A stretch of DNA of 64,000 nt from Prevotella sp. E2-28 (GCF_022024055.1 NZ_CP091788.1:1240001-1304000), one strand, 5' to 3'; counted from the first letter of the stretch, positions 51,343-60,240 are shown. A program made the numbers and translations. Notes: a model not told the origin generated them from the letters alone.

Positions 51343-52197
51343 TTAATCTCTGAAGCGGCGGGTGAGGTCGCCGTAATTCTCGATGCGACGGTCGCGGAGG
51401 AAAGGCCACCAGCGGCGAACCTGTTCAGAGCGCTTCATGTCGATGTCAATGATGATACTCTCTTCTTCATCGGTTGAGGCTTCGTAATAGATTTCACCCT
51501 GTGGGCCACACACGAAACTGGTGCCCCAGAAAGGCACACCGTCTTCATCGCCTACACGGTTTACTGCAACAACGGGGAGACCGTTGGCTACGGCATGACC
51601 ACGCATCACGGTTTGCCAAGCCATGCGCTGACGCTCTTGTTCTTCTTTTGTGTCGTTGGGGTCGAAGCCAATGGCGGTGGGGTAGATGAGTATCTCGGCG
51701 CCAGCAAGGGCCATCAGGCGTGCTGCTTCAGGATACCACTGGTCCCAGCAGACGAGTACTCCGAGTTTGCCGAGTGAGGTCTGGATAGGCTCAAAACCGA
51801 GGTCGCCAGGGGTGAAATAGAATTTCTCATAATAGCCTGGGTCATCGGGGATGTGCATCTTGCGGTACTTGCCAGCAATGGTGCCGTCTTTTTCGAAAAC
51901 CACAGCGGTGTTGTGATAGAGGCCGGGGGCTCGACGCTCGAAGAGGGAGGTGACAAGCACGATGCCGCATTCCTTGGCTACACGGCCGTAGATATCAGTA
52001 GAGGGGCCAGGGATGGGTTCTGCGAGGTCGAAGAGATTGACATCCTCTACTTGACAGAAATAGAGGGAGTTGTGAAGCTCCTGCAGGACTACGAGTTCTG
52101 CACCGCGCTTAGCAAGGTCGCGAATACCGTCGCAGAGGCGTTCAATATTGTTTACAACATCAGGGGTGTTGTGTTGTTGAAGAAATCCTATTTTCAT
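51343..52197 (-). CDS. aguB: N-carbamoylputrescine amidase
   Basis: Hydrolyses N-carbamoylputrescine to putrescine, CO2 and ammonia. It is a 284-residue nitrilase-superfamily protein with the catalytic triad at Glu40 (VLQELH), Lys113 (YRKMHIPDD) and Cys150 (VLVCWDQWYPE), the normal length for the family. It starts 6 bp downstream of the agmatine deiminase stop, giving an aguA-aguB operon that makes putrescine from agmatine. Confidence 0.95.
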   Translation of the reverse strand: MKIGFLQQHNTPDVVNNIERLCDGIRDLAKRGAELVVLQELHNSLYFCQVEDVNLFDLAEPIPGPSTDIYGRVAKECGIVLVTSLFERRAPGLYHNTAVVFEKDGTIAGKYRKMHIPDDPGYYEKFYFTPGDLGFEPIQTSLGKLGVLVCWDQWYPEAARLMALAGAEILIYPTAIGFDPNDTKEEQERQRMAWQTVMRGHAVANGLPVVAVNRVGDEDGVPFWGTSFVCGPQGEIYYEASTDEEESIIIDIDMKRSEQVRRWWPFLRDRRIENYGDLTRRFRD

Positions 52198-52203
52198 ATT
52201 CTT

Positions 52204-53205
52204 TTATCTTTTGGGGCTTAAGTAATACTGCATGGTGCAGCAATGGAGGGAGCCGTGCTGCTTGACGACGGCACGACAGTCGATGCCCACGATTTCACGG
52301 CCAGGGAAGGCCTCGCCAATGACGCGCATGGCCTCGGCATCAAGGTCGGGCTGTGCATAGGTAGGCACGAGGACGGCACCATTGATGATGAGGTAGTTGG
52401 CGTAAGTAGCGGGCAGACGGTCACCATCATCGTAGATGGGACGTGGCAGGGGGAGCTTCAAGAGACGATAGGGTTTACCTTCGAGGGTTCGCAAGGCTTT
52501 CAACTCTTCCTCCATGAGCGCAAGGTCGGGATGGTCAGCATCGCCACCTGTATAGACGATAGTGTCGTCAGGACAGATACGCACGAGGGTATCGATGTGG
52601 CCGTCGGTATCATCGCCAATGAGGGAGCCATGATTAAGCCATACGATGCGCTCAGCACCCAGATACTCCTTGAGACGAGCCTCAATCTCGGCTTGCGTGA
52701 GGGGCTGATTACGATGAGGCGCCATGAGGCAACAGGTGGTGGTGAACACCGTTCCCTTGCCGTCGCTCTCTATAGAACCTCCTTCGAGCACAAAATCCAG
52801 ATGGTTTTCGTAAGTGCCTTTCACCAAGCCTTCATCAAATAGATGACGGTTAATCTGATTATCCAGATTGGCCTCGAACTTTTCACCCCAGCCGTTGAAT
52901 TTGAAATCTAAGAGAACCACGGATTTTTCGGATTCAACGGATATGAAACCATGATCACGTGCCCAAGTGTCATTAGATGTTAGATGTAAGATGTTTGATG
53001 TAAGATGTTTGATGTCTGATGTGAGGCTCTCAGGAGCCACGATGAGCAGGGCTTCACGCTTGCTGATTTCGCGTGCCATCTCCTCGTAAACCGCAGTGAT
53101 TTCAGGTAGGATAGGAGCCCAGTCGGTATCTTTATGGGGCCACGTGAGTTGAACCATGCTTTGTGGCTCCCATTCAGCTATCATTCGTCTTTTTTTTGCG
53201 TTCAT
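52204..53205 (-). CDS. aguA: Agmatine deiminase
   Basis: Converts agmatine to N-carbamoylputrescine. It is a 333-residue guanidino-group hydrolase with NDTWARDHGF (substrate Asp), VLEGGSIESDG (Glu), HGSLIGDDTDGHIDT (His) and the nucleophile Cys in HGSLHCCTMQ near residue 322. A loop at about residues 61-77, just before NDTWARD, is encoded by a 49-bp array of 7-bp repeats and is longer than the family norm. The start at 53205 lies directly below a TACCTTTG box (minus strand 53218-53211), so the mRNA has almost no leader. Confidence 0.95.
   Translation of the reverse strand: MNAKKRRMIAEWEPQSMVQLTWPHKDTDWAPILPEITAVYEEMAREISKREALLIVAPESLTSDIKHLTSNILHLTSNDTWARDHGFISVESEKSVVLLDFKFNGWGEKFEANLDNQINRHLFDEGLVKGTYENHLDFVLEGGSIESDGKGTVFTTTCCLMAPHRNQPLTQAEIEARLKEYLGAERIVWLNHGSLIGDDTDGHIDTLVRICPDDTIVYTGGDADHPDLALMEEELKALRTLEGKPYRLLKLPLPRPIYDDGDRLPATYANYLIINGAVLVPTYAQPDLDAEAMRVIGEAFPGREIVGIDCRAVVKQHGSLHCCTMQYYLSPKR
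52974..53022. repeat. 7-bp tandem array inside aguA
   Basis: Seven units: TAGATGT, TAGATGT, AAGATGT, TTGATGT, AAGATGT, TTGATGT and CTGATGT. It is in coding sequence and gives the peptide LTSDIKHLTSNILHLTSN, in which repeated LTSN-like units show the 21-bp (3 x 7) register. Confidence 0.9.
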
Positions 53206-53210
53206 GGGTG

Positions 53211-53218
53211 CAAAGGTA
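53211..53218 (-). promoter_or_regulatory. -7 box of aguA-aguB
   Basis: Minus-strand TACCTTTG ends 5 nt upstream of the aguA ATG. A matching -33 TTTG is not evident, because that position falls in the 7-bp repeat array. Confidence 0.45.
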
Positions 53219-53224
53219 CAAAAT

Positions 53225-53260
53225 AATTCTTAATTCTTAATTCTTAATTCTTAATTAATT
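53225..53260. repeat. 7-bp tandem array in the aguA/ABC divergent promoter
   Basis: Four exact AATTCTT units (53225-53252) followed by AATTAATT lie between the two divergent -7 boxes (53218-53211 and 53263-53270). The array therefore replaces the region where both -33 boxes should be. Confidence 0.9.
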
Positions 53261-53262
53261 TG

Positions 53263-53270
53263 TACCTTTG
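53263..53270 (+). promoter_or_regulatory. -7 box of the FetAB-like pair
   Basis: TACCTTTG lies 22 nt before the ATG at 53293, at the right edge of the AATTCTT array. Confidence 0.5.
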
Positions 53271-53292
53271 TACCGTCTAATGATGAAACACT

Positions 53293-53844
53293 ATGTTGGA
53301 ACTGAATGAAGTACTGGTTGAAGGAGCCGCAAACACGGTGTCGATGATGGCCCGTGAGAAGCAGATGACGTGCCTTACAGGAGGTACGGCACAGGTACGT
53401 ACGCATTTGCTCCTTGCAATGTTAGGACTGTCAACTGTGAGAAGTGGCTTCGTAAGTATTGACGGTGAGCCGCTTAACAAGTCAACGGTGAAGGTGTTTC
53501 GGAAACAGATGGCCTATGTGCCAAGTGAACTGGTGCCTGATGGTGAGGTGACGGTATATGAGCCGCCTACGGTTCAGGATGTCTTTGAATGGAAGGATAA
53601 TCGCGATGCAGCCATTTCCAATGGGTTGCTAGACGAGGAAATGAAACGTACGATGGCACCGTATGCGAAAGCGCAGTTGCTGGCAGTCGCTGTGTTAAGA
53701 CAGCGTCCTATCTTGCTGGTTGACCAGCCGCATCCCCTCTCGGCTGACTATCTGCATCATTTAGCGCAAGAAGGGCGTATAGTGATAGTAAGTAGTCAGG
53801 ATGAAGATATTCTGCGTGTGAGTGATGAAGTCATAGAAATATAA
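53293..53844 (+). CDS. Degenerate ABC ATPase-like protein (FetA-like)
   Basis: A 183-residue protein with the layout of an ABC nucleotide-binding subunit but every key motif altered. Walker A reads TGGTAQVRTHLL (Lys replaced by Arg). The ABC signature LSGGQ is replaced by PYAKAQLLAVAVLRQRP. Walker B ends ILLVDQP with Gln for the catalytic Glu. The H-loop region reads IVIVSSQDED. It is about 30 residues shorter than FetA. It lies 10 bp before a FetB-like permease. Activity as an ATPase is unlikely; it may be structural or regulatory. Confidence 0.7.
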   Translation: MLELNEVLVEGAANTVSMMAREKQMTCLTGGTAQVRTHLLLAMLGLSTVRSGFVSIDGEPLNKSTVKVFRKQMAYVPSELVPDGEVTVYEPPTVQDVFEWKDNRDAAISNGLLDEEMKRTMAPYAKAQLLAVAVLRQRPILLVDQPHPLSADYLHHLAQEGRIVIVSSQDEDILRVSDEVIEI

Positions 53845-53854
53845 GGCAAAGACG

Positions 53855-54574
53855 ATGATGAAATCTGATATTTCCTTTTGGGGCGTGGCCCTGCTATTTG
53901 TCCTGTTCGTGTTGTCAGTGATGATTTATAAGGTTATAGACCGTCGTGAAATGGTTCGCGTGCTGAAGACTTTTGGTCTGATGGCAGGACAAACGGTTTT
54001 AATAGGTGCCGGTATATGGGTAGCCTATAAGTTGGACTCGTGGTGGGCAAACCTGCTGTGGCTGTTGGTCATGGTGGCTTTGGCTACAGGCTGGTGTCTG
54101 TACACGATGCGCTCACAAAGGAAACAGCTATTGCTACCCGTCATTGTGGCTTTGACTGTAGGTTTGATAGTAGGCGGGGGCACAATGATAGTTTGTCTGT
54201 CAGGCTGGTATGTGATTCCTGTGTTGGGTGTGCTCATTGCCAGTCTGGTAACGTCAGTATTGGAAACGCTGCAGACCTATCAGCGCAGTTTGATGCATAC
54301 AGAGGCTCACAGACAGTATATGCTGGCTAATGGTGCCTCTTTGCTGGAGTCTTTAATGCCCAGTGTGCGCAGAGCCCTGAGAGCAGCCGTTCAACCACAA
54401 TTACGAACAATGGCACAGCCCCTGTTGGTGACTATGCCATTACTCTTTGTCGGTATGTTGCTGGGCGGCGCTTCGCCCGTCACAGCAGTTATCGTGATGA
54501 TCTTATTGATGATGGCTGCTTTCGTGTCAACAGTCGTTGCCGCCATCGTAGCCCTTTACTGCTTTAAGAGGTAA
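53855..54574 (+). CDS. FetB/UPF0014-like ABC permease
   Basis: A 239-residue membrane protein with about seven segments in the FetB (YbbM, UPF0014) pattern, including the coupling region LQTYQRSLMHTEAHRQYMLANGAS and the motif PLLVTMPLLFVGMLLGGASPVTAV. FetAB exports iron in E. coli. It pairs with the degenerate ATPase upstream. Its 3' end overlaps the convergent threonine synthase gene by 19 bp. Confidence 0.8.
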   Translation: MMKSDISFWGVALLFVLFVLSVMIYKVIDRREMVRVLKTFGLMAGQTVLIGAGIWVAYKLDSWWANLLWLLVMVALATGWCLYTMRSQRKQLLLPVIVALTVGLIVGGGTMIVCLSGWYVIPVLGVLIASLVTSVLETLQTYQRSLMHTEAHRQYMLANGASLLESLMPSVRRALRAAVQPQLRTMAQPLLVTMPLLFVGMLLGGASPVTAVIVMILLMMAAFVSTVVAAIVALYCFKR

Positions 54575-55926
54575 GCCTTAAAGTCCTCGAAGTTCTTGGT
54601 CATCGGAACACTCTGCTTCTCGCCCTTCATGAAGGCAGCGAGGCGCTCTGGAATCTCTACGTCGATGCCAAGGATGTCGTCCACCTTCTCTTTGAACTTA
54701 GCTGGATGGGCAGTCTCGCAGAAGATGCCAATCTCGCCAGGCTTCAGACTGTCCTCAAGGGCTTGGTAGCCACATGCTCCGTGAGGGTCGAGGATATAGC
54801 CTGTCTCCTTGTAGCACTTGCGCATGGTCTCCTTGATTTGCTCGTCGCTGTAGGTGGCACCGCTGATGAGGCTGGTGATACGCTGATGCGTCTCTTCGGG
54901 TGAGAGCTTTCCGTTCTCAGAGTAAAGGTTAATGATGCGGGCGAAGTTAGAGGGATCGCCCACGTCCATAGCATTTGCCAACGTCTGCTTAGAGGGCTTG
55001 GGATTATACTGGCCCGTCTGCAGATAGTTATAGAAGATATCGTTGGCATTATTAGCTGCGATGAAGCGCTTCACGGGCATACCCATCTGATGACCAAACA
55101 GGGCAGCACAGATATTGCCGAAGTTGCCTGAGGGCACGCAGATTACGATGTCTGATGGCTGATGGCCGAGAGCGATGAGTTGAGCCACGGCATTGAAATA
55201 ATAGAATGCCTGAGGCAAGAAGCGCGCCACATTGATGGAATTGGCTGATGTCAACATCATGTGCTGATTAAGCTCTGCATCCATGAAGGCCGACTTTACC
55301 AGAGCCTGACAGTCATCGAAGACGCCGTCAACCTCAATAGCCGTGATGTTCTTGCCCAGCGTGGTGAACTGGCATTCCTGGATGGGACTTACCTTTCCTT
55401 TTGGATAGAGTACATAGACGTGAATGCCCTCAACGCCAAGGAAACCATTAGCTACGGCAGAGCCTGTGTCGCCAGAGGTAGCAACGAGTACGTTGACTTC
55501 CTTCTGACCATTTGCAGACTTCTCACTTTTAAGGAAGTACTGCAGCAGGCGTGCCATAAAACGGGCACCTACATCTTTGAAAGCCAGTGTGGGACCATGA
55601 AATAGTTCCAATGAATAGATATTCTTGCCTTGCAAGCGTCCTTCGGTCGAGCGATCCTTGACCTTAACGATAGGACAATCAAACTGCAGGGTGTCGTAAA
55701 CTAAGTCCTGCAGACCGTCGAGGTCCACATCATCGCCAAAGAAGGCACAGGCCACATTGAAGGCGATGTCCTGGAACTTCATCTTCGACATGTCGTCGAA
55801 GAATGCCTTTGGCAATGGATTGATTTTTTCGGGCATATAGAGTCCGCGATCCTCAGCCAGTCCTTTAACGACGGCCTTTTTCAAGTCGGCCACAGGGGCC
55901 TTTCCGTTAGTACTGTAATATTTCAT
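54556..55926 (-). CDS. thrC: Threonine synthase
   Basis: A PLP enzyme converting O-phosphohomoserine to threonine. It has 456 residues, with the N-terminal MKYYSTNGKAPVADLKKAVVKGLAEDRGLYMPE pattern of the long ThrC class (cited by start only), the PLP Lys in GPTLAFKDVGARF (about 116), and the phosphate loop SGDTGSAVANGF. It starts 3 bp after the ApgM-like kinase stop, as the last gene of the thr operon. Confidence 0.96.
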   Translation of the reverse strand: MKYYSTNGKAPVADLKKAVVKGLAEDRGLYMPEKINPLPKAFFDDMSKMKFQDIAFNVACAFFGDDVDLDGLQDLVYDTLQFDCPIVKVKDRSTEGRLQGKNIYSLELFHGPTLAFKDVGARFMARLLQYFLKSEKSANGQKEVNVLVATSGDTGSAVANGFLGVEGIHVYVLYPKGKVSPIQECQFTTLGKNITAIEVDGVFDDCQALVKSAFMDAELNQHMMLTSANSINVARFLPQAFYYFNAVAQLIALGHQPSDIVICVPSGNFGNICAALFGHQMGMPVKRFIAANNANDIFYNYLQTGQYNPKPSKQTLANAMDVGDPSNFARIINLYSENGKLSPEETHQRITSLISGATYSDEQIKETMRKCYKETGYILDPHGACGYQALEDSLKPGEIGIFCETAHPAKFKEKVDDILGIDVEIPERLAAFMKGEKQSVPMTKNFEDFKAYLLKQ

Positions 55927-55929
55927 ATC

Positions 55930-57189
55930 CTAACTGATTTTCATAAATTCTTGCATAAACTCATTCAGACGCAGCAGTCCGTAACCGCCAGTGACGCACG
56001 ACTCCTCGTCATAGTGCTCCACGTCATCGGGTTCTATACCTTTATAATATATAATGAAAGGTACGGGCTCATTAACATGGATACGCTGCTCAACGGGGGT
56101 GGGGTGATCAGGGAGGATGGCGATGCATACGGGCTCGTCCATCTGTTCCGTAGCCTCGAAGATAGGCTTGATAAGACGCTGATCTAAGTAGTCGATAGCT
56201 TTGAGCTTTAAGTCGAGATCGCCATCATGACCAGCCTCGTCAGTAGCTTCTACGTGTACAAAGACGAAGTCATCTTTCTGTAATGCTTCGATGGCAGCCT
56301 GTGCCTTTCCCTCATAGTTCGTGTCGGCCAGTCCTGTAGCTCCAGGCACTTTGATGATACGCAAGCCTGCGTATTTGCCGATACCCTGAATCAGGTCAAC
56401 AGCTGAGATGACCGCTCCTGTCTTTACCTGTGGGTACTGCTGCATAAGTGTCTGCATGGAAGGACGATAGCCTCCGCTCCAAGGCCAGATGCTATTAGCT
56501 TGGCGCTCACCGCGGTTTGCTTTCTCGATGTTATAAGGATGCTTGGCTAGCAATTCCTGAGAACGCAGAATCAAGTCGTTGATGAGAGAGGCGGTGGACT
56601 GAGCAGCGACGATGTCGCTGCCTACGAGACCATCCTCAGGTTTTACCAACAACGGGCGCCAGGGCTCGTTGGGGTGATCATGGGGTGGGGCACAGACGAT
56701 GTGCTTGTTGCCGCCTTTGATGACCAACAGATGACGGTACTGGATACCACAGATGAACTTGACACGTTCGCAACCCTCTTTTTCATTGATGGGTTTTGCG
56801 AGCTGCTCGTTGAGATAATCGATGAGTACACGGGCGTCCTCTGTCTGTAGGTTACCACCATTATGGGTGATAATCTTTCCATCCTCCAATGTGATGATGT
56901 TGCAGCGGATAGCGAAATCATCAGGCTGCATCTCGTAGCCAATAGAAGCTGCTTCCAGAGGACCGCGACCCTCATAGACCTTGTTGAGGTCATAACCTAA
57001 GATGGCGGTGTTGGCTACCTCACTACCAGGAGGAAAACCTTCAGGTACAGTTACGAGACGACCAGTGCGACCAGCCTTTGCCAATCGGTTCATATATTCA
57101 GGACGGGCATACTGTAAGAGTGTCTTGCCACCTAGGCGTTCCACCTTGTGATCTGCCATGCCGTCGCCCAAAATGATAATGTGCTTCAT
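55930..57189 (-). CDS. ApgM-like phosphoglycerate mutase homologue; probable homoserine kinase
   Basis: About 419 residues from the ATG at 57189 (MKHIIILGDGMADH). It is an alkaline-phosphatase-superfamily protein: metal ligands in LGDGMAD, the Ser/Thr site NTAILGYDLNKVYEGRGPLEA, HVEATDEAGHDGD and AILPDHPTP near the C-terminus. By sequence it is archaeal-type phosphoglycerate mutase. Between thrA and thrC, with no thrB nearby, it is more likely the homoserine kinase of Bacteroidetes (thrB2-type); both possibilities remain. The frame to 57228 is rejected as start because it enters the 57203-57223 hairpin. Confidence 0.88.
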   Translation of the reverse strand: MKHIIILGDGMADHKVERLGGKTLLQYARPEYMNRLAKAGRTGRLVTVPEGFPPGSEVANTAILGYDLNKVYEGRGPLEAASIGYEMQPDDFAIRCNIITLEDGKIITHNGGNLQTEDARVLIDYLNEQLAKPINEKEGCERVKFICGIQYRHLLVIKGGNKHIVCAPPHDHPNEPWRPLLVKPEDGLVGSDIVAAQSTASLINDLILRSQELLAKHPYNIEKANRGERQANSIWPWSGGYRPSMQTLMQQYPQVKTGAVISAVDLIQGIGKYAGLRIIKVPGATGLADTNYEGKAQAAIEALQKDDFVFVHVEATDEAGHDGDLDLKLKAIDYLDQRLIKPIFEATEQMDEPVCIAILPDHPTPVEQRIHVNEPVPFIIYYKGIEPDDVEHYDEESCVTGGYGLLRLNEFMQEFMKIS

Positions 57190-57202
57190 AATGAACTGAA
57201 AA

Positions 57203-57223
57203 CCGGGCGGCAAGACCGCCCGG
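57203..57223. promoter_or_regulatory. Perfect GC hairpin in thrA - kinase gap
   Basis: CCGGGCGG (57203-57210) and CCGCCCGG (57216-57223) with a 5-nt loop lie in the 41-bp space between the thrA stop and the kinase ATG. There is no U-tract. It may stabilise the upstream mRNA or tune translation of the downstream gene. Confidence 0.7.
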
Positions 57224-57230
57224 CACACTA

Positions 57231-59693
57231 TTAGATGTTAGCAATAGACATGATATTCGCAAAGACACCTGCTGCAGTAACGGCAGCACCAGCTCCGTAT
57301 CCCTGAATGAGCATAGGATACTCCTTATAGCGTTCAGTGGTGAGCAGTACGATGTTGTTAGAGCCTTCCAAACCATAGAACGGATGTCCGTAAGGCACTT
57401 CCTTCAAGGCTACGCTGGTCTTGAAAGATGATGGGTTATTCTCATCGGCTTCCATCGTAGCCACGAAGCGCCAACGCTTATTCTCAGACTCCAGAACCTT
57501 TCGGCGAGCCTCGAAGTCAGCATCAAGCTCAGGCAGTTTTGCCCAGAAGTCATCAATGCTACCTTCGAAGTAACTATCGGGCACGAAGAGATGCTTTTCT
57601 ACATCTTCCTGTTCTACCTTATAACCAGCCTCACGGGTCAGGATGACAAGCTTGCGGATTACGTCCGTACCACTGAGGTCGATACGTGGGTCGGGCTCGC
57701 TATAACGCTGCTCTTTAGCACGGCGTACGGTCTCAGAGAAAGGCACATCGGCAGCAATCTCGTTGAAGATGAAGTTCAGCGTACCAGAGAGGATAGCCTC
57801 AATCTTCAGAATCTTATCACCTGAGTTGCACAGGTCATTGATAGTGCCGATGATAGGAAGGCCAGCACCCACGTTAGTCTCATAACGGAACCAAACACCA
57901 CGATCGCGAGCTGTCTGCTTCAGTTTCAAGTAACTGTCATAATCACTTGAAGCAGCAATCTTATTAGCAGCGACTACCGATATGTTGTGCTCAAGGAAGG
58001 TCTGATAAAGCTGTGCAATCTGTCGGCTTGCAGTACAGTCAACGAAGACGCTGTTGAAGATATTCATCTTCACAATCTCGTCGCGCATGTGCTCCGTATT
58101 AGCAGGATAGCCGGCACGCAGAATCTTCTCGTAGTTATCGAGGTCGATACCATCGCGATCCAAAACGAAGTTGGCTACATCAGAGATACCAACCACATTC
58201 AGTTTCAGACGACGCGACTGCATCAGGAACTGTTGCTGGGTGCGAATCTGCTCCAACAGCATACCACCTACGGTTCCAATACCGCAGATGAAGATATTGA
58301 GTACCTTATATTCAGACAAGAAGAATGAATCGTGAAGTACGTTGAGCGACTTGCGAAGGAACTTGCCATCAACGACGAAAGAGATATTCGTCTCAGAAGC
58401 ACCCTGAGCACAAGCAATCACACTGATACCTGAGCGTCCCAATGTACCAAACAACTTACCAGCGATACCTGGTGTCTGCTTCATGTTCTCACCCACGATA
58501 GCGATGGTAGCAAGTCCGCTCTCCACCTGCATGGGGAACATAGCACCTGTTTCAATCTCCTTGGCAAACTCAGCGTTCAGTGCCTCGACAGCTGCCTCGG
58601 CATCCTCATCGCGCACACCAATAGAGGTAGAGTTCTCAGAAGAAGCCTGTGACACCATGAATACAGAGATACCCTTGTTGGCCAGAGTGGTGAAGATACG
58701 ACGGTTGACACCGATGACACCCACCATAGACAGACCTGTGACGGTGATCAGAGAGGTGCCCTTGATGCTTGAGATACCCTTGATGGGTTTCTGGTCGTTC
58801 TCAATCTTAGCCTTGATAAGTGTTCCTGGGTGTTCAGGGTTAAAGGTGTTCTTAACCTTGATAGGTATATTCTTAACACAGACGGGATAGATGGTAGGCG
58901 GATAGATAACCTTTGCACCAAAGTTGCAAAGCTCCATAGCCTCTACATAAGAAAGTTCATTAATCGTGTAGGCGCTCTTGATGACCTTAGGATCGGCCGT
59001 CATGAAACCATCTACGTCTGTCCAGATTTCCAAAACTTCAGCATTCAGTACTGCAGCAAGTATAGAAGCAGTGTAGTCAGAACCACCACGACCCAAATTG
59101 GTCGTCTCGTGACTGTCACGGTCGCGTGCAATGAAGCCAGGCACAACGTAGATATTCTTGTCGTTGAGATCCTTGAAAGCTTCTTTCACCAGTTCTGTTG
59201 TCAGGTCGGCATCAATCACGTGCTTGCCCTGCTTCTTCTCTGTACGGATAAAATCGCGGCTGTTCATGCGAACACCGTTCTTTACCATTGCAGCAACAAT
59301 GTGTGACGACAGACGCTCACCATAAGATACGATAGTGTCTTCTGTCTTCTCCGACAGGTCGTGAATCAGGTACACACCATAATAGATACTCTTCAACTGA
59401 TCGAAGAGCTGATCTACATTATTGATTAAATCTACGCGCTTGTTGATGTCTGGGATGATAGATTCTATCATCGAGTGGTGACGTCTAACTATCGCATCAA
59501 ATTCCTCGCGATAATGCTCGTCGCCTTGTTTGGCCATCTGCGACATGGCAATCAGTTTGTCTGTGATGCCATTAAGTGCGCTTACTACTACGATGACAGG
59601 TTGCGTCCGAGCCTCTGCCTCCACAATTTCTTTTAAGCTCAAAATGCTTTTTACGGAACCTACGGACGTTCCGCCGAATTTCAATACTTTCAT
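57231..59693 (-). CDS. thrA: Bifunctional aspartokinase / homoserine dehydrogenase
   Basis: Catalyses the first and third steps of the aspartate pathway. About 820 residues from the ATG at 59693 (MKVLKFGGTSVGS). The aspartokinase domain (1-300; GRGGSDYTASILAA), ACT domains (about 310-450) and homoserine dehydrogenase (465-820; NIFICGIGTVGGMLLEQI, then GLPIIGTINDL) are all present. It heads the operon with the ApgM-like kinase and thrC. The promoter is at 59760-59767. A small C/G hairpin in the 67-nt leader (59725-59741) is seen, but no obvious leader peptide rich in Thr/Ile. Confidence 0.96.
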   Translation of the reverse strand: MKVLKFGGTSVGSVKSILSLKEIVEAEARTQPVIVVVSALNGITDKLIAMSQMAKQGDEHYREEFDAIVRRHHSMIESIIPDINKRVDLINNVDQLFDQLKSIYYGVYLIHDLSEKTEDTIVSYGERLSSHIVAAMVKNGVRMNSRDFIRTEKKQGKHVIDADLTTELVKEAFKDLNDKNIYVVPGFIARDRDSHETTNLGRGGSDYTASILAAVLNAEVLEIWTDVDGFMTADPKVIKSAYTINELSYVEAMELCNFGAKVIYPPTIYPVCVKNIPIKVKNTFNPEHPGTLIKAKIENDQKPIKGISSIKGTSLITVTGLSMVGVIGVNRRIFTTLANKGISVFMVSQASSENSTSIGVRDEDAEAAVEALNAEFAKEIETGAMFPMQVESGLATIAIVGENMKQTPGIAGKLFGTLGRSGISVIACAQGASETNISFVVDGKFLRKSLNVLHDSFFLSEYKVLNIFICGIGTVGGMLLEQIRTQQQFLMQSRRLKLNVVGISDVANFVLDRDGIDLDNYEKILRAGYPANTEHMRDEIVKMNIFNSVFVDCTASRQIAQLYQTFLEHNISVVAANKIAASSDYDSYLKLKQTARDRGVWFRYETNVGAGLPIIGTINDLCNSGDKILKIEAILSGTLNFIFNEIAADVPFSETVRRAKEQRYSEPDPRIDLSGTDVIRKLVILTREAGYKVEQEDVEKHLFVPDSYFEGSIDDFWAKLPELDADFEARRKVLESENKRWRFVATMEADENNPSSFKTSVALKEVPYGHPFYGLEGSNNIVLLTTERYKEYPMLIQGYGAGAAVTAAGVFANIMSIANI

Positions 59694-59759
59694 ATTCCTA
59701 TGCAATTTATCTTTCCAAATGGTACCCCTCAACAAGCGGGGCTTACTCCATTGGCGCTG

Positions 59760-59767
59760 CAAAGATA
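59760..59767 (-). promoter_or_regulatory. -7 box of threonine operon
   Basis: Minus-strand TATCTTTG (59767-59760) is followed by a leader of roughly 60 nt with a small hairpin CCCCTC/GCGGGG (59725-59741, one mismatch). Confidence 0.55.
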
Positions 59768-59820
59768 ATGCAAAATTTTTATTCGACCATCTTTTTGGTC
59801 AATATTTTTAGAGGATTGTC

Positions 59821-60195
59821 TTAAAAACCTGAGTTGATTGTGTTAATAATCGTATAAATATTCCCTGTAATATTGAATATTGCTGCTATGGCAATGACAA
59901 TGAATGCCACAATTTTCATCCATGTAATTCGTATGCCTAATGGCAGAACGAATGTGAGTAAAGAAGAGATGATACCGAAAACGGAATATACGATACTCGT
60001 TGTTTGCCATGGCAAATCTAACCAATTAAAGATGAAGGGTAGAATGCCATAAGTAATAGCCCAAAAGAGAATGGAGCAGCAATAGGCAAGGATAAGGATA
60101 CTATTCCAATCTTGCTTTTTCTCAAACTTTATACCACATTTGCTACAATACAAAGCACCATCTTCATTGAGATGTGAACAATTCGGACATTTCAT
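59821..60195 (-). CDS. Zinc-ribbon membrane protein
   Basis: A 124-residue protein with an N-terminal zinc ribbon (MKCPNCSHLNEDGALYCSKCG: two CxxC pairs) and three membrane segments (about 33-55, 62-84 and 92-118). Such zinc_ribbon_2 membrane proteins are common, and their function is generally unknown. A TACCTTTG box lies at 60233-60226 on the minus strand, 31 nt before the start. Confidence 0.82.
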   Translation of the reverse strand: MKCPNCSHLNEDGALYCSKCGIKFEKKQDWNSILILAYCCSILFWAITYGILPFIFNWLDLPWQTTSIVYSVFGIISSLLTFVLPLGIRITWMKIVAFIVIAIAAIFNITGNIYTIINTINSGF

Positions 60196-60240
60196 AATCT
60201 TTAGGTTTTTATATTAATTATGTCGCAAAGGTACAAAAAA

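Noticed and set aside
57190..57228. Upstream start of the ApgM-like gene at 57228
   Set aside because: It would translate the perfect intergenic hairpin, and the fold begins at MKHIIILGDG (57189).
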